From positions 62,001 to 126,000 of the forward strand of contig NZ_BCSJ01000008.1 of the NCBI RefSeq assembly GCF_001570805.1: a stretch of 64,000 nucleotides of DNA, written 5' to 3'. The position numbers were made by a program, and so were the translations under genes. Numbering within the stretch: the first letter of the stretch is position 1; every line of letters begins with the position of its first letter. The stretch comes from Brevibacterium epidermidis NBRC 14811. Lineage in GTDB: Bacteria; Actinomycetota; Actinomycetes; Actinomycetales; Brevibacteriaceae. Shown here one piece after another: positions 1 to 8,538 of this stretch. The notes beneath the pieces are model-generated. The model did not search any database. It had not been told where the DNA came from and saw nothing but the letters and a program-made list of their open reading frames with translations.

Positions 1-870
1 GACGTGTCCTATGTGCCCATCGATGACAGCTCGATCCGTGCGGCCGTGACGAACACGCTCAAGGAAGCAGCCGCCGAGGTCAAAGCCGCCGGCGTTCCCG
101 TCGAAGCAGTCATCGAAATCGGTGACGCCGCAGGAGTGCTCATCGACGAATCGAAGACCGGCTGCCTCACCGTCGTCGGCTCCCGCGGTCGCGGCGGATT
201 CGCCGGTCGTCTCCTCGGAACGGTGTCGAGTGCTCTGCCGGCGCACTCCGCATGTCCGACCGTCGTCGTCCCTGCGTGCTGGGACAACCAGGGCGAGCGT
301 CCCGCGCATCCGACCTCTTCGCGGCCGATCCGGCAGGACGGCGTCGAAGTCGAGACCCATGACCCCAATGCCGAATCGATCGAAGGCCTGCGCTTCGACG
401 GCAAGGTCGTCGTCGGCGTCGACTCGCTCGGAGCCGAATCCCCGGCCCTGTGGAAGGCAGCCCGACTGGCCGTACGCCGCGGCTCACCGCTGCACATCGT
501 CGCCGTGATCACCACGACGGTCATCGGACCCGAATGGCTGCCGAGCACCGCCGATCTCGAGCGACTCGTCAACGAAGGTGCGGACAAACTCGTCGTCGCC
601 AAGCAGCGTCTGGCCGAGGAATACCCGGACCTCGACGTCACGTGGACGCTCTTCGACGGCCAGCCCGCCGAGGTGCTCGTCCGAGCCTCTGACACGGCCG
701 AAGTGCTCGTCATCGGATCGCGCGGACGCGGCGGATTCGCCGGCCTCTTGCTCGGTTCGACCTCCCAGTCGGTGCTGCCGTACTCGCAGTGCCCGACGAT
801 GGTCGTCCGAGTCGCCCGCGATCACGGTCGCCGCAAACAGCACGAGACCCCGGCGGAGCCAGGGCTCTAG
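1..870 (+). CDS. tandem universal stress protein (5' end outside window)
   Basis: The reading frame is open from base 1, so the N-terminus lies upstream. Two UspA domains are visible. The first is truncated and ends in a GSRGRGGFAGRLLGTVS stretch. The second begins near residue 134 with KVVVGVDSLG and ends with GSRGRGGFAGLLLGS. Both carry the G-x-RG-x-GG-x9-GS type nucleotide-binding loop of ATP-binding Usp proteins. Two-domain Usp proteins are common in actinobacteria, where they bind ATP and support stress or dormancy responses. That role is family knowledge, not shown here. The C-terminal tail is short and basic. Confidence 0.9.
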   Translation, partial: DVSYVPIDDSSIRAAVTNTLKEAAAEVKAAGVPVEAVIEIGDAAGVLIDESKTGCLTVVGSRGRGGFAGRLLGTVSSALPAHSACPTVVVPACWDNQGERPAHPTSSRPIRQDGVEVETHDPNAESIEGLRFDGKVVVGVDSLGAESPALWKAARLAVRRGSPLHIVAVITTTVIGPEWLPSTADLERLVNEGADKLVVAKQRLAEEYPDLDVTWTLFDGQPAEVLVRASDTAEVLVIGSRGRGGFAGLLLGSTSQSVLPYSQCPTMVVRVARDHGRRKQHETPAEPGL

Positions 871-933
871 ATCCCGACTGAGCCGGGGAGTCCCGAGTCC
901 GCAACTCGGATCTGTCCTCAGTGCGGGAGGAAA

Positions 934-976
934 ATCACCGAGGCGGCCGATCGAATCGATCGGCCGCCTCGGTGAT
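934..976. terminator. 20-bp perfect hairpin made of two facing CCGAGGCGG words
   Basis: A perfect 20-bp inverted repeat with a 3-nt loop lies between the stress protein and tRNA-Arg, which are convergent, so it can end transcription from both sides. Each arm contains the recurring 12-mer TCRCCGAGGCGG in opposite orientation. There is no clear T-run. Confidence 0.7.
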
Positions 977-1026
977 GGTGGACTTTGAAGATGTCAGCAT
1001 ATGGATCTGACCGGGTGAAATGATTC

Positions 1027-1102
1027 TGGCGCCCCCGGGCAGATTCGAACTGCCGACACCCGCTTTAGGAGAGCGGTGCTCTATCCCCTGAGCTACGGGG
1101 GC
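1027..1102 (-). tRNA. tRNA-Arg (anticodon CCT)
   Basis: On the minus strand the sequence folds as a tRNA. The 7-bp acceptor stem is GCCCCCG/CGGGGGC and the discriminator is G. CCA is encoded at 1029-1027. The T arm carries GTTCGAATC. The anticodon loop is CTCCTAA, giving anticodon CCT, which reads AGG (Arg). No introns or flanking integrase are seen. Confidence 0.95.
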
Positions 1103-1197
1103 CAGGTGGTCGTCCTCAACCACGATCACCCAGTGTAGCGTAGAAGAAACCTCACTGTTCCACGGTGTGCCAGCACCTATTATGGACAGTTTCTCGT

Positions 1198-1203
1198 TAG
1201 GGT
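1198..1203 (+). promoter_or_regulatory. -10 box TAGGGT, leaderless start of the helicase-like gene
   Basis: TAGGGT lies exactly 6 nt before the GTG at 1210 and no Shine-Dalgarno sequence precedes that GTG. This fits a leaderless transcript. Confidence 0.45.
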
Positions 1204-1209
1204 CGAATT

Positions 1210-4200
1210 GTGTCGGATTCCGTTAAAGACGAACAGTTCCCAGAACTCGGAGATGTCTTCGCCGAGTGGAAGAAGCAGGCTGCCCATCTGGGCGGTCGCG
1301 ACACCATGCTTCATTTCCGGGACTCCCGTGACGGCAGCATCGATCTTTCCGGCGCCCACCCATCCGGCCTCGCACAGCTGCTGGCCGGTCGCGCCACCCG
1401 CCTCTCCAGTCTCATCCGCGATCACGACATCCTCGCCGATGCGCGCCGTCGTGCGAAATCCATCCGGTCGAAGGCAGAACAGCTCGACAACGAACGCGGC
1501 ATCCGCACCGCACACCTTGCGATCGGGTTCGCCTCGTGGACGGAGAAGGACGCGAAGTTCAAGTTCAACGCCCCCGTCGTCATGCGCCACATCACGCTGG
1601 TGCCTCGCGGGTCCCGCGTCGAAGACTACGAGATCGTGCTCGACAATGAGATCACGATCAACCCGGCACTCGTCCAGCACCTCGGCGAGGAATACGACCT
1701 CGAAGTGCCCGTCGACGAATGGGTCGACGCGACCGGCGGACCGCACGGCTTCGACCCGGGCCCGGCCCTCGACCGTCTGCGCGATCTGGGTCAGAGCGTG
1801 CCCGGCCTGCGGATCAACCATCGCCTGATCATCTCGACGTTCGCGAATATCGCGAGCCCGTTCTCGACCGATTACCTGCCTACCCAGCACCCCGTGCTGC
1901 GGGCATTGGCCGGCGACGAGGACGTGCGTGCTTCGCTCGGTGGACCTTCCTATGTGCCGCAGCCGGGAGTCCTCCCCGACGAGAAGATCGCCGCGGCAGA
2001 GGAAGCCGAAGCCGAGCAGAAACGAGCCGAAGCGAAGCGAGTCGCCGGTGCCGTCGCCGAGGCGGAAGCCGATGGTGAGTCGGGTGAGGCTGACAATGCG
2101 TCGAAGTCGGCTGAGACTGACGCCGATGCGGCTGAAGCCGGGGCTGACTCTGTAGCCAAGTCTGACGACGCCGCAGCCGTAGACGATACGAAGTCCAAGA
2201 CCGCGACAGAAGATGACCTCGCCGAGGCGACTTCCAAGTCCGCAGACAAGTCCGCCACCGTCGGAGACGAGAAGACGGACGATAAGGCTTCGGACGATGA
2301 AGCCCGGGGCGCCGATTCCGCAGCAGATGCCGACGACGTCACAGAAGTCGATGATGAAGAGGAATTCGGTCAGCCGACCGTGCCCATCACCGACGAACCC
2401 CTCGACGCGGCGAAGCCGAGTACCGGCACCGATTCGGCGGGTGGCAAGAAGGCCGATGTAAAGCCGGCCGACGCCAAAACGACCGGTGGCAAGAAGGTCG
2501 TCGACAAGCCGGCCGACGCTGAGAAGTCATCGACTTCGACGGACGCGGACGCAGCAGCTGCACCCGATGTTGCGACAAGGCCCGACGCCACGGTCAAGGC
2601 CGGTTCAGACACAGATGCAGACCAAGAGACCGATGTCTCTCCCGCGGCTCCGGCCGACGGTGAAGACGTCGTTCCCGCTGCGCTGCAGGAACCGATCACC
2701 CCGCTGCCTGACCGGAAGCCGCAGGAAGAATTCCTCGTCATCGACGTCGACGGTGACCAGCAGGCCGTCGTCGACGCCGCAGTGTCCGGTCACTCCGTCG
2801 TCGTCGACACCCCGCCCGGAACCGGCGCCACCCAGGTCGCCGTCGCCGTGGCCACCACCCTGGCGCACACCGGCAAGAGCGTGCTCTTCCTCGCGCAGAC
2901 CTCTGACGCACTCGACGATTTCTCCGCCCGCCTCGGCGAGGTCGGACTCTCCGACTTCGCCGTCGATACTCGCGCCGGCTCGGAAGACATCCGCAAGCAG
3001 CTAATCGGTCTCATCGCCTCGGCAGAGAAGGCCGAGCGCCCGGACCTCTCCCGCCTGCTGACCGAACTCAACGAACAGCGCGCGACCCTGTCCGACCATG
3101 TCTCTTCCCTGCACCGCAGGCGCAAGCCGTGGGACGTCTCCGTCTACGAGACCATGCAGCACCTCGCCGAACTGACCTCCGGCGACAACTCCCCGCAGAC
3201 CCCGGTGCGCTTCGATGACGACATCCTCGGCGCCAGCGAGGACCGCCGGAACATCCTGCGCGGAAAGCTCGGCGAACTCGCAGGACTCGGCGCATTCACC
3301 CTCGATGTCGAAGACACCGTCTGGTTCGGTGCCGACCTCAAATCCGTCGAGGAAGCCGAAGCCGCACGCACGGTGGCCGAACGCATCGGTCGAATGATCC
3401 CCGACCTCGTCTCTGCGACCGAACCCGTGCTGCAGAAGGCGAAACTCAACCCGCGCCGCAATGTCGACGACTGGTCCCGCGCAATCCGCGTGCTCCTGCG
3501 GGTGCGCAAGACGCTCGACAACTTCGCCCCCGACATCTACGACCATCGCCTCGATGACCTCATCGCTGCTACCGGCACCCCCGAATACCGGGCGGATGTC
3601 GGAGTCGAGATGGGAATGCTGCAGCGCCGCCGACTGAAGAAGTCGGCCGCTGAATTCCTGCGCCCTGGCGCCGAGGTGGCCGACCTCCATGAGGCCCTCA
3701 TCGACGTCCGTGCGCAGCGAGTCATCCTCGCAGACCTCGCCGGACACGACGGCCGCCCGCAGATTCCGCGCGGCGTCCTCGAAGCCGACGAGATCCTCCA
3801 GAGCGTCGAAGCCGATATGGCCAAGCTCGCTCCGATCCTCGAGACCACCCCGGACGGCGGAGACCTCGGATCGATGCTCATCGAGGAACTCCAGGCGCGT
3901 GCTGAAGCAATGGGCAGCGATTCGGAGCACCTCGCCGAGCTGCCCGAACGCTCCCGCCTGCAACGTGAACTCGATGGTGAAGGCCTCGGCGACCTCATGG
4001 CTGACCTGCGCCGCCGCAAGGTCGACGAATCACTCGTCGGCCCCGAATTCGACCTCGCCTACTGGGCCTCCGTCCTGCAGACCATGGCCGGCGAAGATCC
4101 CGCCATCGGCCGCCACGACGGTGCTGCTCTCCACCAGGTCGCCGAAAGCTTCCGCGAGAACGACCGCGCCTTCGTCGCCGCCGGTGCCTCCCGACTGCGC

Positions 4201-6300
4201 TTCAACCATGCGCAGGCATGGAAGCGTGGAATCGACTCCGACCCCATCGCCGCCGGAGTCATCAAACAGGAGCTTCTGTCGAAGCACACCTCGACGAAGC
4301 GGATCTCGACTCAGGCACCCGAGCTGTTGACGACTCTGGCCCCGGTCTGGATGGGCAGCCCGTACACGGTGCCCGAACTCTTCTCCGCACTGCCGCTCTT
4401 CGACGCGGTCGTCATCGCCGATGCCGGACGACTCTCGGTCGCCGATGTCGTTCCCGGAATCACCCGCGCCCGACAGGTCATCTCGCTCGGTGACTCGCGA
4501 CTGCTCGGACCACGCCCGTTCTCGATCGCGGTCGATCGCTTCGGCATGGACGACGGGAAACATCCACGATCGGTGCAGGACCGCCTCGGCGAGTTCCTGC
4601 CGCGGATGCGGCTGTCGAACTCCTACCGACTGTCCCCGGTCGGGCTCATCGACCTGGCGAACCGGCACTTCTACGATTCGACGATTTCGACGCTGCCGAC
4701 CGCGCACACCGGTGAGGGCAGCGGGCTCGAATTCTCCTATGTCGCCGACGGCAGAGGCCCCACGGACATCGGCACCGGTCGGGTCGAAAGCCCCGACGCC
4801 GAGGTCAAACGGGTAGTCGACTTGGTGCTCAAGCACGCGCGGAACCGGTCGCGAGAGTCGCTGGCCGTCATCGCGCTCACCCCGCATCACGCTCAGCGCG
4901 TGGCCACTGCGATCTCGCGGGCGATGAAGGATCTGCCGTATGTGGCGGCGTTCTTCAACGATTCGTCGAAGGAACCGTTCGTCGTCACCGATGCCGAACG
5001 CGTTCAGGGTATGTCGCGCGACGCCGTGATCTTCACCCTCGGCTACGGCCGCACCGTCCACGGTCGCGTTATCCACGACTTCGGTCCGCTCTCCGGACCG
5101 GACGGCCGACGCATCCTCGCGGCCACGATGACGCGGGCCCGGAAACGGCTGACCCTGGTCTCGAGCATCGAGGCCGAGGACTTTGACCGCAGCAAACTCA
5201 ACGGGGGAGCGGTCATGCTGCCGCGCCTGCTCGAAGAAGTCGCGACCGGCGGAGTCCACCAGCCCGGACCGCACGGCGAGATCTACGATCCGCTGTTCAA
5301 CGACATCGCCGACCGGCTGCTGCAGCTTGGCGTCGTCGCCCACGAGCATTACAACGGCATCGATCTGGCCGTGGCGAACTCGACTGAGGACGAGCACGGC
5401 ATGATCATCGCTGTTGCCGGTGACGGACCCGAATACGCCTCGATGCGCAGCCTGCGCCAGCGCGACCGGGTGCTGCCCGAACAGTTGAGCCGCCGCGGCT
5501 GGAAGTTCATGCGCGTATGGTCGACCGACGCCTTCGTCGACCCGCAGACCGAGACCGAGAAGATCTTCGAAGCCTGGCGAGCCACCGTGGAGACGATGAG
5601 CCCGCAGGCCGTGCTCAATGCGGCGCGTGCCGCCTCGGTGGTCGTCGGACGCACTGGCAGCCGCCCGAAGCTTGTACCCGGTCTGCCGATGCACAAGTAC
5701 TCCGCCGAAGGCCTCGACCAGATGATCGACTGGATCCAGTCGGATGCAGTCGTGCGCGGCGACGGTGAGATCAAGGATCTGCTGCGCACGGCTCTGGCGC
5801 AGAAGGGCAATACGAGCCGGGGCGATTCCCAGCTGCAGGCCGCCGTGGATCGTTACCGCGAACGCCATGCGCAGGCGAAGAAGGTCACGGGCGCCGAGGT
5901 GTTCATCCCGCGTTCGAACTCCGCTGGCCCGGTCGAGGACGAAATCCTGCCGACTTTCGACACCGGCAAGATCCGCGCCGATGAGCTCCGGTCCGCAGGC
6001 CTTGTCCAGACCGCAAGCAACGATCAGGTCCCCGAGGCGGCCGACGACTCCGCCGGCACCGATTCGGTGGGTGCGGGGTCCGAAGGTACCGATGGCAGTG
6101 GTGCTGATACGGCTGCCGCTGGTGGAACGGACGACGCCGGAGTTTCCAGCGAAGACGCGGCCGACGCCGACTCGGCAGACAATGGTTCGATTGGCATCGA
6201 GTCGGCCGAGACAGATTCCAAAGCCGGCACGGACTCGGCCGAGACCGAGTCGGGTGGGACCACCTCGGCGAAGTCGGGGTCGAAGAACGACGATGCCTGA
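1210..6300 (+). CDS. giant DUF4011-type superfamily I helicase/Vsr-like protein with degenerate catalytic motifs
   Basis: This 1,696-residue protein has four parts. Residues about 10-190 resemble the DUF4011 domain of large helicases (AIGFASW, then a LVPRGS strand). Residues about 250-505 are a disordered Ala/Glu/Asp/Lys-rich linker. An SF1 helicase core spans about 510-1300. A Vsr-like restriction-endonuclease fold lies around 1375-1450 (GIDLAV, then GWKFMRVWSTDAF), followed by a Ser/Asp/Gly tail. Several catalytic positions look lost. The Walker A loop reads PPGTGATQ with Ala540 where Lys is expected. Walker B reads VVIADAG with Asp1071-Ala1072 instead of DE. The nuclease motif reads IIAVAGDG instead of IECDG. 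Motifs near VQGMSRDAVIF and TMTRARKRL persist. It may be an inactive scaffold or an unusual enzyme. It starts at GTG 1210 without a Shine-Dalgarno. Family assignment is fairly secure; function is unknown. Confidence 0.75.
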   Translation: MSDSVKDEQFPELGDVFAEWKKQAAHLGGRDTMLHFRDSRDGSIDLSGAHPSGLAQLLAGRATRLSSLIRDHDILADARRRAKSIRSKAEQLDNERGIRTAHLAIGFASWTEKDAKFKFNAPVVMRHITLVPRGSRVEDYEIVLDNEITINPALVQHLGEEYDLEVPVDEWVDATGGPHGFDPGPALDRLRDLGQSVPGLRINHRLIISTFANIASPFSTDYLPTQHPVLRALAGDEDVRASLGGPSYVPQPGVLPDEKIAAAEEAEAEQKRAEAKRVAGAVAEAEADGESGEADNASKSAETDADAAEAGADSVAKSDDAAAVDDTKSKTATEDDLAEATSKSADKSATVGDEKTDDKASDDEARGADSAADADDVTEVDDEEEFGQPTVPITDEPLDAAKPSTGTDSAGGKKADVKPADAKTTGGKKVVDKPADAEKSSTSTDADAAAAPDVATRPDATVKAGSDTDADQETDVSPAAPADGEDVVPAALQEPITPLPDRKPQEEFLVIDVDGDQQAVVDAAVSGHSVVVDTPPGTGATQVAVAVATTLAHTGKSVLFLAQTSDALDDFSARLGEVGLSDFAVDTRAGSEDIRKQLIGLIASAEKAERPDLSRLLTELNEQRATLSDHVSSLHRRRKPWDVSVYETMQHLAELTSGDNSPQTPVRFDDDILGASEDRRNILRGKLGELAGLGAFTLDVEDTVWFGADLKSVEEAEAARTVAERIGRMIPDLVSATEPVLQKAKLNPRRNVDDWSRAIRVLLRVRKTLDNFAPDIYDHRLDDLIAATGTPEYRADVGVEMGMLQRRRLKKSAAEFLRPGAEVADLHEALIDVRAQRVILADLAGHDGRPQIPRGVLEADEILQSVEADMAKLAPILETTPDGGDLGSMLIEELQARAEAMGSDSEHLAELPERSRLQRELDGEGLGDLMADLRRRKVDESLVGPEFDLAYWASVLQTMAGEDPAIGRHDGAALHQVAESFRENDRAFVAAGASRLRFNHAQAWKRGIDSDPIAAGVIKQELLSKHTSTKRISTQAPELLTTLAPVWMGSPYTVPELFSALPLFDAVVIADAGRLSVADVVPGITRARQVISLGDSRLLGPRPFSIAVDRFGMDDGKHPRSVQDRLGEFLPRMRLSNSYRLSPVGLIDLANRHFYDSTISTLPTAHTGEGSGLEFSYVADGRGPTDIGTGRVESPDAEVKRVVDLVLKHARNRSRESLAVIALTPHHAQRVATAISRAMKDLPYVAAFFNDSSKEPFVVTDAERVQGMSRDAVIFTLGYGRTVHGRVIHDFGPLSGPDGRRILAATMTRARKRLTLVSSIEAEDFDRSKLNGGAVMLPRLLEEVATGGVHQPGPHGEIYDPLFNDIADRLLQLGVVAHEHYNGIDLAVANSTEDEHGMIIAVAGDGPEYASMRSLRQRDRVLPEQLSRRGWKFMRVWSTDAFVDPQTETEKIFEAWRATVETMSPQAVLNAARAASVVVGRTGSRPKLVPGLPMHKYSAEGLDQMIDWIQSDAVVRGDGEIKDLLRTALAQKGNTSRGDSQLQAAVDRYRERHAQAKKVTGAEVFIPRSNSAGPVEDEILPTFDTGKIRADELRSAGLVQTASNDQVPEAADDSAGTDSVGAGSEGTDGSGADTAAAGGTDDAGVSSEDAADADSADNGSIGIESAETDSKAGTDSAETESGGTTSAKSGSKNDDA

Positions 6301-6565
6301 GCGTCCCTCCGACACCGAGGACGTTGAGCCGGATCGGGAATCGTCCGATCTCAGCGTCGGTGTCCCCAGTACTGATTCTGAAGGTGCACCTCCTGAAGGT
6401 ACACCGCACGGTGACGACGATTCCGAGTCCGACGCAGCTTGGAAGGCCCGGATCGAAGCGGCGAAGCGCCGCTACCGCGCCACTCTGCGCAATGAGGCCG
6501 ATACCGGTGGTGGAGGTTTCAGCGAAGACTTCTACCGCTCGCAGAAGCCTCCGCACTGGTCATAG
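6293..6565 (+). CDS. small conserved hypothetical protein coupled to the helicase-like gene
   Basis: This 90-residue protein starts at ATG 6293 and overlaps the last 8 nt of the upstream giant gene in another frame, implying translational coupling. The N-terminal half is acidic, Pro/Ser-rich and probably disordered. The C-terminal half is basic helical (WKARIEAAKRRYRATLR) and ends in FYRSQKPPHW. I recall similar FxxxxPPHW tails in small actinobacterial proteins of unknown function. The tight overlap suggests it works with the helicase-like protein, but nothing shows how. Confidence 0.65.
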   Translation: MPERPSDTEDVEPDRESSDLSVGVPSTDSEGAPPEGTPHGDDDSESDAAWKARIEAAKRRYRATLRNEADTGGGGFSEDFYRSQKPPHWS

Positions 6566-6588
6566 CGCCGGATAGGTTTCAGGCATGA

Positions 6589-6622
6589 AGAAGGCCCGCT
6601 CTCAAATGAGAGCGGGCCTTCT
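6589..6622. terminator. bidirectional terminator between the small gene and mscL
   Basis: A perfect 16-bp inverted repeat with a 2-nt loop ends in TTCT on either strand and sits between two convergent genes. Confidence 0.85.
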
Positions 6623-6637
6623 CTGTCAGACAGTCGA

Positions 6638-7099
6638 TCAGTGCCGCGGAGGCTGGTTCGGATCGATCGGTCCGTCGGTAGCAGGGCCCTGTGCAGGACC
6701 AGCAGCCGAAGCGGTCTGGTTGCGCAGGATCTCGCGGATGTCGCCGAGCAGATCCTCGGTGGTCGGAGGAACTTCTTCCTCGGGAGCTCCGCGCTTGCGC
6801 AGATCGTTGAGCTTGTTCATCGGCACGATGATGATGAAGTAGACGATGGCGGCAACGATGAGGAAGTTGATGGCCGCAGTGATGACCGCACCGATATCAA
6901 GGGTAGCCTCAGGCACGCCTTCCTTCAGCGGGATCTGCAGTGCCGGGCCCTCAGCTCCACCGACAGCGGCGATGAGCGGGTTGATGATCTTGTCAGAGAA
7001 AGCGGTGACGATGGCGGTGAATGCGCCGCCGATGATGACCGCTGTTGCGAGTTCGACGACATTCCCCTGGAGAATGAAGTCTCTGAATCCCTTAAGCAT
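6638..7099 (-). CDS. mscL: large-conductance mechanosensitive channel
   Basis: This 153-residue protein matches MscL throughout. It has an amphipathic N-terminus (MLKGFRDFILQGNVVELA), TM1 with the pore-lining AVIIGGAFTAIVTAF stretch, a periplasmic loop, TM2 (ITAAINFLIVAAIVYFIII), and a C-terminal helix after KLNDLRKRG. The tail is Pro/Ala-rich and slightly longer than usual. MscL opens under membrane tension and releases solutes during hypo-osmotic shock. AAGGGT upstream of ATG 7099 can serve as a ribosome-binding site. The gene ends at the shared terminator near 6600 and appears to be monocistronic. Confidence 0.97.
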   Translation of the reverse strand: MLKGFRDFILQGNVVELATAVIIGGAFTAIVTAFSDKIINPLIAAVGGAEGPALQIPLKEGVPEATLDIGAVITAAINFLIVAAIVYFIIIVPMNKLNDLRKRGAPEEEVPPTTEDLLGDIREILRNQTASAAGPAQGPATDGPIDPNQPPRH

Positions 7100-7327
7100 T
7101 AGAGAGACCCTTTCGGTATGTGTTCACTGAAATGCTGTTATTGAATAGCTCAATTACGTTTCAATAGTACACATCAGTAACACATTGTCAGCAGAAATGT
7201 TGTGCGAGTCTGATCACCGTATTGATGCTCCGGAGAATCGGAAAACAATGGCGAATACAGGTTCGGCAAACGCAGGGCCTTCCAAAACGGTCACTCAGCT
7301 GGGCTGATCGCTGGCAGAAGATAGGGT

Positions 7328-7957
7328 TCAGCGGGGGAGGATCGCAAAGCTGATCGGCAGTCCGGCGAACTCGGCGACACGCCCGGCATCCTCGGCAGAG
7401 AGGATCACAGATACAAGTTGTCCTGACTCCGCGGCTATTCCTTCGGGTTTGTCGACAAGGCGGGCGATCGTCACCTTTTCGACGACGACTTCAGAGCCAC
7501 CATCGGGTAGGGACGAGAAGAGACGGATCTTCTGACCCGGTTGGAGGAGAGCCGCCGAGGCATCATCGGCCAAACGGATCGGCATGAGCAGATCACGGCT
7601 GCCCTTCGGCAGTGCCTGCTGATCAAGGACGATCGACGAGGTCAGCGGTGACCCCTTCGATAATCCCGCCGAGGTGGCCCTGCCCTTCACCTCATCAGCT
7701 GAGCGGAATGCCTTGTCAGGTACCAGGTCGGACGGGAACTGAGCGAGGGTGAGATCCTGAGCCTTGAGCTCTGTTCCGGGAGCCAGGTCCGACTTCGCCA
7801 CGACGATCGCCGTTCCTGAACTGGCGGGAGTGAGCATCCACACGGCGAGAGCACAGGCACAAGCGAGACAGACGGCAGCGAGAATGCGCTGTGGCCGAAT
7901 GCGAGTTGGCCGTGCCCAGCCGGGAGACGAATTTCGAATGCGGTGGAAGAAGCCCAT
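7328..7957 (-). CDS. SAF-domain (CpaB/RcpC-like) membrane-anchored protein
   Basis: This 209-residue protein has one N-terminal transmembrane segment (ILAAVCLACACALAVWMLT) followed by a SAF-like domain: IVVAKSDLAPGTELKAQDLTL, then KGSPLTSSIV. SAF proteins include the Flp pilus assembly protein CpaB. In actinobacteria, stand-alone copies sit beside fmdB and the 5-formyl-THF cyclo-ligase gene, as here. No pilus genes are present in the window, so a pilus role is not supported. No clear ribosome-binding site precedes ATG 7957, so the start is uncertain. Confidence 0.75.
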   Translation of the reverse strand: MGFFHRIRNSSPGWARPTRIRPQRILAAVCLACACALAVWMLTPASSGTAIVVAKSDLAPGTELKAQDLTLAQFPSDLVPDKAFRSADEVKGRATSAGLSKGSPLTSSIVLDQQALPKGSRDLLMPIRLADDASAALLQPGQKIRLFSSLPDGGSEVVVEKVTIARLVDKPEGIAAESGQLVSVILSAEDAGRVAEFAGLPISFAILPR

Positions 7958-8077
7958 GCGCCGAGCCTGCGGTGCTGCGTGGCAGGCGGCAAGGGCGCGT
8001 AAATCACCTGTGGACAGTTTGTGCTGTCCACAGGTGATCAGTGTCTGAGTGAAGAGAGCGAGCCCGACCGGTGACGG

Positions 8078-8398
8078 TCAGCTGGCGGCTGGGGTAGTCG
8101 CTGCTGAAGAGTTGCTCGATGATGAACTCGACGACGAGGTGCTCGAGGATTCCTTCGTCGAGGAGCTCGAGGACTCCTTCGAGGAGTCAGAGCTCGATGA
8201 GCTGACGGTGCTCGAATTGCTCGAGCGGGAGTCTGTGGCGTAGAAGCCGGATCCCTTGAAGCTGATGCCCACTGCGCCGAAGACCTTCTTCAGGCGGCCC
8301 TGGCATTCCGGGCAGACGGTGAGTGAGTCTTCGCTGAAGTCCTGATGAATATCAAAGGCGTGACCACAGCTCTTGCAGGCGTAGGAGTAGACGGGCAT
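8078..8398 (-). CDS. FmdB-family zinc-ribbon protein with polyserine tail
   Basis: The first 50 residues are a typical FmdB/CxxC regulatory domain (MPVYSYACKSCGHAFDIHQDF, then CPECQGRLKKVFG, then ISFKGSGFYATD). Two CxxC knuckles should bind zinc. From about residue 57 the protein becomes almost pure Ser with scattered Thr/Lys/Glu to its end at residue 106, longer than the tails usual for the family. The start at 8398 is preceded by GAAAGG at good spacing. An ideal TATAAT lies 25 nt farther upstream. The biochemical role of FmdB-type proteins remains vague. Confidence 0.9.
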   Translation of the reverse strand: MPVYSYACKSCGHAFDIHQDFSEDSLTVCPECQGRLKKVFGAVGISFKGSGFYATDSRSSNSSTVSSSSSDSSKESSSSSTKESSSTSSSSSSSSNSSAATTPAAS

Positions 8399-8422
8399 TC
8401 GAGACCTTTCTTCGACGACAAG

Positions 8423-8428
8423 ATTATA
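8423..8428 (-). promoter_or_regulatory. -10 box TATAAT of the fmdB-type gene
   Basis: A consensus TATAAT on the minus strand lies about 25 nt before the start codon at 8398, leaving a short leader that holds the ribosome-binding site. Confidence 0.5.
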
Positions 8429-8538
8429 GTGCACGCCGGAACCACCCCGGAGCACCGGTCCGCGATATGCACAAGGTTATCCACACATCAACACGCGCGA
8501 GTGGGCGCTGATTCCCGATGAATACTCAATGAAGACGA

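Noticed and set aside
1027-1102. tRNA-Arg as an integration site for a mobile element
   Set aside because: No integrase and no repeat of the tRNA 3' end was seen, and neighbours are ordinary chromosomal genes.
1178-1183. TATTAT as the -10 box of the helicase-like gene
   Set aside because: Possible, but no fitting -35 partner was seen and the TAGGGT-N6 arrangement matches the pattern at other genes better.
4030-6315. Open minus-strand frame of 761 codons opposite the giant helicase-like gene
   Set aside because: It mirrors the GC-rich third positions of the sense gene, has no domain and no plausible start signal.
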